6,026 bases of DNA from NCBI GenBank assembly GCA_025356795.1, contig JANXRR010000124.1, forward strand, positions 1 through 6,026. Direction: 5' to 3'. The stretch comes from Bacteroidia bacterium. Its GTDB lineage: Bacteria; Bacteroidota; Bacteroidia; Cytophagales; Cyclobacteriaceae. Below the pieces are notes generated by a model. The model ran no database searches. It worked only from the letters and a program-made list of their open reading frames with translations, and was not told the DNA's origin. Below, in pieces: positions 1-4,842 of the stretch. Numbering within the stretch: the first letter of the stretch is position 1; every line of letters starts with the position of its first letter. Position numbers and translations under genes: made by a program.

Positions 1-37
1 AAAACATTGATTCCTGCTTTTCTAATTTTGTTGCCAT
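1..37 (-). CDS. Possible start of an unidentified gene running off the left edge
   Basis: On the minus strand an ATG at 37-35 opens a frame of 12 codons (MATKLEKQESMF) that continues past the window edge. The residues are hydrophilic and look like an ordinary cytoplasmic N-terminus. A possible Bacteroidota -7 promoter element lies about 25 bases upstream. Too little is visible to assign any family. A chance ATG in AT-rich DNA is a real alternative. Confidence 0.3.
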   Translation of the reverse strand, partial: MATKLEKQESMF

Positions 38-62
38 AATGGTTTGGTTTAACTTTTGACAA

Positions 63-70
63 CAAAATTA
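63..70 (-). promoter_or_regulatory. Candidate Bacteroidota -7 element (TAATTTTG)
   Basis: Read on the minus strand, TAATTTTG matches the known Bacteroidota -7 consensus TAnnTTTG and lies 25 bases before the possible start at 37. A clear -33 TTTG at the usual spacing is not obvious. This is a single short match in AT-rich DNA, so it is only a suggestion. Confidence 0.22.
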
Positions 71-72
71 TC

Positions 73-207
73 TCAACCCAACAGCTCCGTAAAGACGTAC
101 TTCATCGAAGGCTTACATTGCAAGGAATAATTCCCGCTAGACGAGCAACTGTTTGAATCAGTCCAACCCTGATTTCCAGGTATTTTATTAAATTTATTAT
201 GCGTTCC
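73..207 (-). pseudogene. Possible cysteine-containing C-terminal remnant, unknown family
   Basis: After two consecutive stops (213-208), one minus-strand frame stays open for 44 codons and ends with TGA at 75-73. It contains GNQGWTDSNSCSSSGNYS, then LQCKPSMKYVFTELLG. The composition (Gly, Asn, Ser, two Cys, one Trp) resembles the tail of a secreted protein rather than random translation. There is no credible start codon, so if it is coding it is a remnant. It lies just downstream of the RHS remnant in a different frame, so it could be the broken variable C-terminal end of an RHS protein. That link is speculation, and a chance open frame is possible. Confidence 0.22.
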
Positions 208-232
208 TTATTAGGAACAAGGAGGTATAAAA

Positions 233-391
233 TTATCGTGGGACTGCCGGTGATGATTTTACATGCGTAACTTTAAAATCATCAAAGTAAACTTCCACTG
301 GCGTTGTCTCTTCATTTGACAACCAAATATAAACATACCCCGGTTCTTTGATCACGATCTGGTCCGTGTTTTCGTACGCAAGACGTTCGCC
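233..391 (-). pseudogene. Remnant of an RHS-repeat protein core (C-terminal edge)
   Basis: Between the TAA at 394-392 and the TAA at 235-233, one minus-strand frame gives 52 residues including YENTDQIVIKEPGYVYIWLS and TPVEVYFDDFKVTHVKS. This wording (GYVYIWLSNE followed by VYFDDFKVTH) is what I know from large Bacteroidota RHS-repeat proteins, just before the YYPFG segment of the RHS core. That segment and everything upstream are missing here, and there is no start codon. RHS proteins are large surface or secreted beta-cage proteins that often carry toxins. The remnant starts only eight bases after the stop codon of the TPR gene on the same strand, which looks like a recombination joint. The family call rests on remembered motifs. 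Confidence 0.55.
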
Positions 392-399
392 TTATCTTA

Positions 400-2034
400 T
401 TAATTATTATCACATTCCACGGCCAAAGCTCCTTTGTTGAGGATGGATCTTAGCAGCAAGTCCGATAAAATTGATTCAAATGCCGCACCATTTTTCTCTA
501 GACCAGATTTCCCATTACATAAATATTGTTCAGTTCGTTTATCGACAGCTGCACCATTCGCAATCGCTTTTTTTAGACTATTGCAGCTTTGTCTCTTGTC
601 TTTTTGTTCATAGTAAAAATAGCTTTTAAGCAACCAAGGTTGCCACATTACACCATCGCTCTCAATTGCTGCATCGTAATCTAAAGCGATTGAAGATGAA
701 ACTTCATGATTTTTTAGCTTAACTATGCCACGAAGCATATATAAGATTGCATTAGGTGACGAGATAACCATTGCGCTATCTATGTCAGTCCTTGCACTTT
801 TCAGGTCTCCAAGTCGAAGTTCTATAAAACTCCTTGAGGCCAATAGCATGCTACTCCATATTTTGTCTTTCGAAAGCTTGAGAAGATGGGTTAGGTCATT
901 CACTGTCATTATATTTTCACTGGACTTCTGACTTCTAAAGGTAAGTCCCACCCTGCCTTTGTATGCTTCCTGATTTAGACTATCAACCTCAATTGATTTT
1001 TCAAAGTAATCAAGACTTCTTGCCAAATCACATAGACCAAGATTCGCCATGGCAAGACAATAAAACAAATCGCTACTAATTCCTTGTACGAGAGATTTTT
1101 GTTTGTTAAACAAATCCAACGCTTTTTTATAACTACCCAAATTCAATTCCGATTTACCCCATAGCGAATATGCCTCACTGTCATTAGGATCTCGTTCAAT
1201 TGCCATTCTAAAATATTTCCTTGCATTTGATGAATCGCCTTTAAGTGCATAAGATGCACCTAGACCGTCATAGCTTTTACCTTGCCCACCTAATTGTTCA
1301 AATTTAATATAGTCTCCTATTGCGCTATCAGCATAAAAAACATCTATAGAATTTAAATTCAAATACGACGCGCCTCGATAATAATAGGAGGCACTTTGAG
1401 ATCCTCCAAGTTTGAAGTATTGGTTAAAATCTTTGATTGATTTGCGGTAACTTCTCATTTTAAAAAAAGCAAAGGCGCGCTTAGAATAACAAGACTTAAA
1501 GTTTGGTTGGAGGAGAATACAATCGTCGAAATCTTTAATAGCATTATCGTACTGCTCTAAATTGAGATAACATTCTCCACGTCCGAAATGAAACGCGTAA
1601 TTTTTCCCTGAGAGTTCAATTGCTTTGTTGTAGTCAACTAACGCAAGATTAGAATTATCACTCATCCGTCTAGCTTCGGCCCTTCCAAAATAGGATAAGG
1701 TATCATCCATGATTATCAAAACACTATTATAATCATTTATAGCATTCTCAAGTTGTCCAAGTTGAAATTCTGCGTCACCCTTATATCTTCTGGCAACCCA
1801 AAGATCTGGATTATATTTTAGAGCAGTTTGAAAATCCTCAATAGCAGTAAAGTATTCACGCAATTTGAGTCTATCAACACCGGATTGGAGGTGCTGATTA
1901 CCCAACTCAACTTCCTTTTCACGGACATGCACAGGTTTAGTTTTGATTGATTGAGCATTGCTATTGGAAAAAGGTAACCAGAAGCAAAAAACAAAAACTA
2001 AGAACCTAATTGAATAATAATTCCTTAACCTCAC
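400..2034 (-). CDS. Secreted or periplasmic tetratricopeptide-repeat (TPR) protein
   Basis: A 544-residue protein. Residues 1-28 form a good signal peptide: basic MRLRNYYSIR, hydrophobic FLVFVFCFWL, then cleavage near SNAQS. Residues about 43-360 are tandem TPR helix pairs with typical spacing, for example YFTAIEDFQTALKYNPD (61-77), LALVDYNKAIELSG (130-143), YDNAIKDFDDCILLQPN (162-178), ARKYFRMAIERDPND (271-285) and LDYFEKSIEVDSLN (341-354). Weaker repeats continue to about 490. The last 55 residues are not TPR and hold two cysteines (CNSLKKA and YLCNG). TPR arrays bind protein partners; no catalytic domain is visible, so the role is unknown. The start is a GTG at 2034-2032. No ATG lies between it and the signal peptide, and starting later would lose the signal. 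The unknown gene at 2061-2471 ends 26 bases upstream on the same strand, so the two may share a transcript. Confidence 0.85.
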   Translation of the reverse strand: MRLRNYYSIRFLVFVFCFWLPFSNSNAQSIKTKPVHVREKEVELGNQHLQSGVDRLKLREYFTAIEDFQTALKYNPDLWVARRYKGDAEFQLGQLENAINDYNSVLIIMDDTLSYFGRAEARRMSDNSNLALVDYNKAIELSGKNYAFHFGRGECYLNLEQYDNAIKDFDDCILLQPNFKSCYSKRAFAFFKMRSYRKSIKDFNQYFKLGGSQSASYYYRGASYLNLNSIDVFYADSAIGDYIKFEQLGGQGKSYDGLGASYALKGDSSNARKYFRMAIERDPNDSEAYSLWGKSELNLGSYKKALDLFNKQKSLVQGISSDLFYCLAMANLGLCDLARSLDYFEKSIEVDSLNQEAYKGRVGLTFRSQKSSENIMTVNDLTHLLKLSKDKIWSSMLLASRSFIELRLGDLKSARTDIDSAMVISSPNAILYMLRGIVKLKNHEVSSSIALDYDAAIESDGVMWQPWLLKSYFYYEQKDKRQSCNSLKKAIANGAAVDKRTEQYLCNGKSGLEKNGAAFESILSDLLLRSILNKGALAVECDNN

Positions 2035-2060
2035 AGTCTAAATTAATTTAATTATTTTTT

Positions 2061-2471
2061 TCATGGAAAACTATTGTTGCTATTTGTTTGTACAACGCGC
2101 TTTTCCTTATTTTTTTCATTAACCTGTACTGGTGCTGGTTTTACGCTCTCTTTAATTTTATCAAAGACTTTTTGTACTTTTTCACCGATCTGCTTATTCT
2201 CTTTTGATGTCAATTTCTGATCCTGCGGCCCTAGATTTCTATGAGTGACGTTAGGTTCTGCGATTTTCAGTTTTGATGTATCAAAATTTCCGTGAGCGGG
2301 TTCCGGCGTCTTAGGAAAAAATACCTCGGCATCATTGACGACCTTACCACTATGGTCGTCTTTGTCTCCAACATTTTCATCTTTGAGAGTAGTTTTTTCA
2401 AATCCAGCCTTTATTTCTTGTCCTTTCATTGAAATAAAGGATGTTTGCTGAACAGAATTACCACCCTCCAT
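2061..2471 (-). CDS. Small charged hypothetical protein
   Basis: I do not recognise this gene. From an ATG at 2471-2469 it encodes 136 residues, hydrophilic and lysine-rich, with no signal peptide or membrane segment. The C-terminal third (LTSKENKQIGEKVQKVFDKIKESVKP...) could form an amphipathic helix, followed by a Pro/Asn-rich tail ending NSNNSFP. The frame stays open upstream to a TTG at 2603, but those 44 extra codons translate repeat DNA (they give SGPT twice) and are unlikely to be original gene sequence. A second possible start is the ATG at 2429. The gene may therefore have lost its original 5' end to the repeat array, making it a fragment. It ends 26 bases before the TPR gene on the same strand, with stop TGA at 2063-2061. 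Codon use looks like real coding DNA, but expression is uncertain. Confidence 0.45.
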   Translation of the reverse strand: MEGGNSVQQTSFISMKGQEIKAGFEKTTLKDENVGDKDDHSGKVVNDAEVFFPKTPEPAHGNFDTSKLKIAEPNVTHRNLGPQDQKLTSKENKQIGEKVQKVFDKIKESVKPAPVQVNEKNKEKRVVQTNSNNSFP

Positions 2472-2480
2472 TATTTCGCT

Positions 2481-2527
2481 TTCCCCAGTTGGTCCGGATC
2501 TTCCTTCCCAGCTGGTCCCGATCTTCC
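2481..2527 (+). repeat. Two adjacent direct copies of the repeat core
   Basis: TTCCCCAGTTGGTCCGGATC followed by TTCC (2481-2504) is followed immediately by TTCCCAGCTGGTCCCGATC plus TTCC (2505-2527). The second copy is one base shorter and differs at two core positions. This is a head-to-tail duplication of the core and its TTCC flanks. The following bases (TTC, 2528-2530) may be the start of another decayed copy. Confidence 0.75.
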
Positions 2528-2552
2528 TTCTTTGCTCAAGTTGCATCACGTG

Positions 2553-2586
2553 GGAAGTTGGCCCGGATTTGCAATCCGGGCCTTCC
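2553..2586. repeat. Repeat hairpin, perfect 10-bp stem plus outer GGAA/TTCC pair
   Basis: GGCCCGGATT (2560-2569) pairs perfectly with AATCCGGGCC (2573-2582) around the loop TGC. GGAA (2553-2556) and TTCC (2583-2586) can extend the stem across a three-base bulge, GTT. The bulge bases are part of the conserved core (2557-2568), a geometry typical of REP hairpins. An ATG inside this hairpin (2588-2586, minus strand) lies in the frame of the 2061-2471 gene but is unlikely to be its native start. Confidence 0.75.
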
Positions 2587-2610
2587 ATGAAACACACTCT
2601 CAAGGGTTAG

Positions 2611-2625
2611 TGGATTTATAATCCA
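2611..2625. repeat. Small repeat hairpin, 6-bp stem
   Basis: TGGATT (2611-2616) pairs with AATCCA (2620-2625) around the loop TAT. It has the same GGATT / three bases / AATCC apex as the neighbouring hairpins but lacks a GTTGG core. It is probably a further decayed member. The AT-rich bases after it, up to about 2700, show nothing else that I can identify. Confidence 0.5.
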
Positions 2626-2772
2626 TTCTCAATTTCTTCATAAACAGCGACCGGCTTAAGAAACTAAACTATTCAATATAACAAATCTTAACGGGCCCCT
2701 TGTCTCCGAAGAAGAAAATCTGGTTCATGATTATTAAGGGAAGCAAGGCAGAGTTTGGTTTAGTTAAGGTAT

Positions 2773-2942
2773 GGAAGGATTACAAATCCGCCTCCGATCT
2801 TAAATCATCCTTCGAGTCGGACGGGATTGCCTGCCTGTATTTAAGAACGGCCTTGATCAATGCAAAGCAGGACAGGCAGGACATCCCGCCCAACCATTCA
2901 CGGTGCACTACCTATCCCAGTAACAAATCCGGACCAACGTGG
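2773..2942 (+). repeat. Composite repeat unit, copy 1
   Basis: The unit starts GGAAGGATTACAAATCC, with a hairpin GGATT (2777-2781), loop ACA and AATCC (2785-2789). It continues CCTCCGATCT (2791-2800), then TCGGACGGGATTGC (2817-2830), CCCGCCCAAC (2885-2894), and ends ATCCGGACCAAC (2927-2938) plus GTGG. The same blocks in the same order occur at 3083-3208, so both are copies of one ancestral element. This copy is about 40 bases longer, the extra length lying around the inverted repeat at 2822-2888. Confidence 0.65.
2822..2888. repeat. Inverted repeat with 17-base arms
   Basis: CGGGATTGCCTGCCTGT (2822-2838) and ACAGGCAGGACATCCCG (2872-2888) are inverted copies with one swapped dinucleotide (TG against GT). 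They are separated by 33 bases. GG (2819-2820) and CC (2890-2891) extend the pairing beyond one mismatch. It lies inside composite unit 1, where unit 2 has the compact hairpin at 3131-3153. It may be a hairpin enlarged by insertion at its loop. Confidence 0.6.
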
Positions 2943-3026
2943 AACATGATGATTAGATCGGCAGGATTAACCAGAAATTGTTTCAGAATCAGATTCGGGG
3001 AAAACTCCACTCTATTAGTTCGCACT

Positions 3027-3053
3027 GGCACGCGCTAAAAAAGCGCCGCGCCA
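3027..3053. repeat. GC-rich hairpin between the two composite units
   Basis: GCGCT (3032-3036) pairs with AGCGC (3042-3046) around AAAAA, and the flanking bases are G+C-rich and partly complementary (GGC at 3027-3029 with GCC further out). It is much more G+C-rich than the genes around it. It could be a structural part of the repeat family or a decayed transcription terminator. No T-run follows on the plus strand. Confidence 0.35.
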
Positions 3054-3082
3054 TAGTTTCACCAACAAGCCTGCGCCATAAA

Positions 3083-3208
3083 GGAGCGGATCACAGATCC
3101 GTCCTCCGATCTAGATCAAACCTACGATTCGGTCGACATTGCAAATGTCGACCAGCGATCCCACTCGACCAACTTTGTTCAACCGAGTATAGATCCGGAC
3201 CAACGGGG
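3083..3208 (+). repeat. Composite repeat unit, copy 2, ending inside a gene fragment
   Basis: The unit starts GGAGCGGATCACAGATCCG, with the hairpin CGGATC (3087-3092), loop ACA and GATCCG (3096-3101), extended by AGGA (3082-3085) and TCCT (3102-3105) across a bulged G. It continues CCTCCGATCT (3102-3112 region), then TCGGTCGACATTGC, and ends ATCCGGACCAACGGGG (3193-3208). It aligns block by block with 2773-2942. Its right end is the point where the TOPRIM gene fragment stops. Confidence 0.65.
3131..3153. repeat. Repeat hairpin, perfect 10-bp stem
   Basis: GGTCGACATT (3131-3140) pairs perfectly with AATGTCGACC (3144-3153) around the loop GCA. Stem length and loop size equal those of the hairpin at 2560-2582, although the outer seven stem bases are largely different. 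Retained pairing with changed sequence suggests selection, or a copying mechanism that maintains the fold. Confidence 0.75.
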
Positions 3209-3515
3209 TTGTTTCCCAATTATTTTCTGTCAGAAGATTCCAAAGTTTATCAAGGTTACTGCAACTTCCTCTTTGACGAATTTCAACCTTTTCCAATAAC
3301 TGTTTTCTGCCCAATAACTCCGCCGCTTTTTGAATGAACGTTAGATCGTGCTGTCCCTCGAAGAAGATAATTGGCTTTAGCTTGATGTCAGGTATTTTAG
3401 CCTTGATCTCGCCCTTGCTCCAAGGAAGACCATATTTTATCGCAATTCCTTTGTATTCACTTGCTAGGTTATCAAGGAGTTCAACGTATTCGTCAATAAA
3501 TTCGCAATCGATAAG
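3207..3515 (-). pseudogene. Internal fragment of a TOPRIM-domain protein, cut at both ends
   Basis: The minus-strand frame gives LIDCEFIDEYVELLDNLASE, then YGLPWSKGEIKAKIPDIKL, then KPIIFFEGQHDLTFIQKAAE and LLEKVEIRQRGSCSNLDKLW. The FFEGQHD motif, after a short beta strand and followed by an alpha-helical stretch, fits the first acidic motif of a TOPRIM fold (Mg-binding Glu). TOPRIM occurs in OLD-family nucleases, primases and topoisomerases, and this version resembles standalone or ATPase-linked TOPRIM proteins. The second motif (DxD) should follow soon after NNWETTP, but there the frame enters repeat DNA at about 3207. At the other end it changes, near 3515, into the antisense of the SRPBCC fragment. 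Both ends are missing, so it should be non-functional. The family call is moderate and rests on motif reading. Confidence 0.55.
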
Positions 3516-3521
3516 CTTAGC

Positions 3522-3806
3522 TTGATTGGAGAAACTGCTTTTACATGGAAAACAGGAGGAGCAAAAATTCAATCGAAACTGCACACCGTTGAGAAGGCAA
3601 AATCATTTGGATGGACAGGTAAAACGTTTGGAATGCGTGCGATTCACAGCTGGAAATTGGAAGCTATTGACGGTGGCACGATTGTGAAAGTGACCGAGAG
3701 CCTTGAAGGGCTGATGGCATCAACGTTCAGAAAGTCGTTTAATAGGAGTCTGGAGAAGGGAATGTTGAAATGGCTGGAATTGCTAAAAAAAGAATCGGAG
3801 AAATAG
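3522..3806 (+). pseudogene. SRPBCC-domain protein, C-terminal fragment
   Basis: The frame gives GETAFTWKTGGAKIQSKLHT, then FGWTGKTFGMRAIHSWKLEA, GGTIVKVTESLEG and KGMLKWLELLKKESEK, then TAG. The order FxWKTGG, I-S-xLHTVE, FGWTGKT, AIHxW, GGT.V..ES.EG and a C-terminal amphipathic helix is characteristic of SRPBCC (START-like, polyketide cyclase/dehydrase type) hydrophobic-ligand-binding proteins. Full members are usually about 150 residues. Here the first 50-60, with the opening strand and helices, are absent. The only start is a TTG at 3522, and upstream the DNA belongs to the TOPRIM fragment on the opposite strand. It is therefore a 5'-truncated gene; a short product from TTG would lack part of the fold. 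Confidence 0.65.
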
Positions 3807-3807
3807 T

Positions 3808-3931
3808 GGAAATTCCGCGTAACAGGACCAGTTTTTCCGTGTTAAGGTGACCACTTCTACGTGCTCATGATCACTCGTTTAGGATTATTGCAATGTCTCA
3901 AAAAGAAGTGGTCACCCTGCCCGGAATTTTC
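3808..3931. mobile_element. Nested inverted repeats resembling insertion-sequence ends, no transposase
   Basis: GGTGACCACTTCT (3846-3858) and AGAAGTGGTCACC (3904-3916) are a perfect 13-base inverted pair, 45 bases apart. Outside them GGAAATTCCG (3808-3817) and CCGGAATTTTC (3921-3931) form a second, slightly imperfect pair. Repeated GTGACCACTT and CCGGAATT blocks remind me of the multi-repeat ends of IS21-family elements in Bacteroidota. No transposase or helper gene (istA/istB) lies between them, so this is either a deletion derivative, a MITE-like remnant or two facing ends. The IS21 assignment is from memory and tentative; the inverted repeats themselves are directly visible. Confidence 0.5.
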
Positions 3932-3991
3932 AATTTGCAAACGGGTTGGAATGTAATTGTAATCGAAAAAAAACACCTATATGCATTCTGA

Positions 3992-4096
3992 CTTGATTCT
4001 AATTTGCCTAACGTAGCAGTTTTTGAGTCAGACATAGCTGATTATGATGAAGTGAACGTTGTATCAAATGGCAATAAAAAGACAGTCTTTTTATAA
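3992..4096 (+). pseudogene. Possible 3' remnant of an unidentified gene
   Basis: A frame open from 3992 to the TAA at 4094-4096 gives LPNVAVFESDIADYDEV, then NVVSNGNKKTVFL. Alternating hydrophobic and acidic residues look like a real C-terminal beta-rich segment rather than chance. The only start would be a TTG at 4004, giving 30 residues. I cannot name the family. It lies between the insertion-sequence-like repeats and the regulator gene, so it may be the tail of a gene displaced by that element. Confidence 0.25.
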
Positions 4097-4151
4097 AAAT
4101 TCAAGCCATTGATTCAAACATATTGGGTATTCCTATTTACAGATCTCACTT

Positions 4152-4167
4152 TTTACCAAATGACAAA
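4152..4167 (+). promoter_or_regulatory. Imperfect operator-like palindrome before the crp-type gene
   Basis: TTTACCA, AA, TGACAAA: two seven-base half-sites with a two-base spacer and five of seven positions complementary. The left half is identical to the left half of the perfect palindrome at 4778-4793, with the same spacing. It ends 33 bases before the regulator ATG, a suitable place for autoregulation. It is inferred from similarity only. Confidence 0.4.
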
Positions 4168-4200
4168 TCTGGACACAACAATTATTTGCAATTTGCGAAT

Positions 4201-4769
4201 ATGGAAACCCTGATAAATTACATTTTGCAATTTGGACATCTGAATCAGCAGCAGATTAATTTAATAAAAAGTAAGGCCAAAGAAATAGAGCTTAAAAAAG
4301 AGCAATATTTTTCTGAAGCTGGTAAGATTGCAAAGCAAGTTGCCTTTATTACAGGCGGTATCTTGAGAGTTTGCTATTTCAACAATAAAGGAGAAGAAAT
4401 CACTCGTTACTTTATTGATGAGAATAATTTTGCTGTTGACTTTAATAGCTACACCAATCAAATTCCTTCATCTGAGTATGTTCAGGCAGTTACAGATTGT
4501 AAGTTAATTGTTTTTTCTGCTGAAGCATTAAAGGAATTATCGCTTACCATCATTGGCTGGGATAAGATCAGCAGCCAGATAACTTCAAAGGCACTTATTG
4601 AGAAGGTAAATCGTATTAGCCCAATGTTGGCTGAAGATGCTAAGTCGAGGTGTACCTTAATTTCCTAAAAAACTTTCCGCATTTGGCAAACCGAATACCG
4701 CTTTCATTGCTTGCTTCTTATTTAGGAATTACGCAACAGTCACTGAGTAGGATACGAAAAAGTATCTAA
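4201..4769 (+). pseudogene. Crp/Fnr-family transcription regulator, broken by a frameshift
   Basis: From ATG 4201 the frame gives a cyclic-nucleotide-binding-type beta barrel: METLINYILQFGHLN (1-15), ELKKEQYFSEAGKIA (30-44), VAFITGGILRVCYFNNKGEE (47-66), then the long dimer helix (about 110-145) up to AEDAKSR (144-150). There the frame runs to a stop after TLIS (4666-4668). The next frame, from 4653, supplies YLNFLKNFPHLANRIPLSLL and SYLGITQQSLSRIRKSI, the winged-helix DNA-binding end, to TAA at 4767-4769. Joined, the protein would have 188 residues, normal for short Bacteroidota members. The sequence AGGTGTACC at the joint against an expected AGGTACC suggests a GT duplication (4650-4653). 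Without it the regulator lacks its DNA-binding helices. This could be a real mutation or a sequencing error. The upstream TTG at 4123 gives an unlikely extension. The target genes are probably the two that follow. Confidence 0.8.
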
Positions 4770-4777
4770 GCTTCCTT

Positions 4778-4793
4778 TTTACCATTTGGTAAA
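4778..4793 (+). promoter_or_regulatory. Perfect 16-base palindrome, candidate Crp-type operator
   Basis: TTTACCA, TT, TGGTAAA is a perfect inverted repeat with seven-base arms and a two-base spacer. It starts nine bases after the last codon of the regulator and ends 49 bases before the SRPBCC start at 4843. Crp/Fnr dimers bind palindromes of about this size. An AT-rich TATATTTTG follows directly and may be part of the promoter. Binding by the neighbouring regulator is inference. Confidence 0.5.
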
Positions 4794-4842
4794 TATATTT
4801 TGCCGCAAGCTGGTCATTTTTGTCCTGTCAAATCACAACAAA

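Larger units (their letters stand above)
2481..3208. repeat. Array of diverged palindromic (REP-like) repeats
   Basis: This stretch has no convincing gene and is filled with related repeats. A 12-base core, GTTGGTCCGGAT, occurs exactly at 2488-2499 on the plus strand and at 2927-2938 and 3193-3204 on the minus strand. Variants occur at 2511-2522 (two changes) and 2557-2568 (one change). Five short hairpins with three-base loops lie among them (2560, 2611, 2777, 3087, 3131). Two longer units (2773-2942 and 3083-3208) share the same order: hairpin, CCTCCGATCT spacer, ATTGC segment, terminal core. The layout resembles REP/BIME elements moved by RAYT (TnpA-REP, Y1 family) transposases, but no such transposase is in the window, so that assignment is inference. 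Open frames across the array give SGPT wherever the core is read in one frame and are not regarded as genes. Confidence 0.7.

Noticed and set aside
203..218. Short palindrome GTTCCT...AGGAAC as a terminator for the RHS remnant
   Set aside because: The stem is only six bp, AT-containing and not followed by a T-run on either strand.
725..931. Plus-strand open frame inside the TPR gene
   Set aside because: It is antisense to a well-supported TPR coding region.
2700..3038. Open frame of 112 codons on the plus strand
   Set aside because: It starts with TTG, crosses composite repeat unit 1 including the inverted repeat, and contains the repeat-derived SGPT. No protein family pattern is visible.
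3027..3060. Integron attC-like site
   Set aside because: The hairpin is GC-rich, but the paired RYYYAAC/GTTRRRY core sites are not found around it and no integrase is present.
2481..3208. CRISPR array
   Set aside because: The repeats are diverged, irregularly spaced, in both orientations and palindromic, with no uniform spacers or cas genes.
2978..3337. Open frame of 119 codons on the plus strand
   Set aside because: It covers repeat unit 2 and the antisense of the TOPRIM fragment; the minus-strand reading of that part is clearly the coding one.
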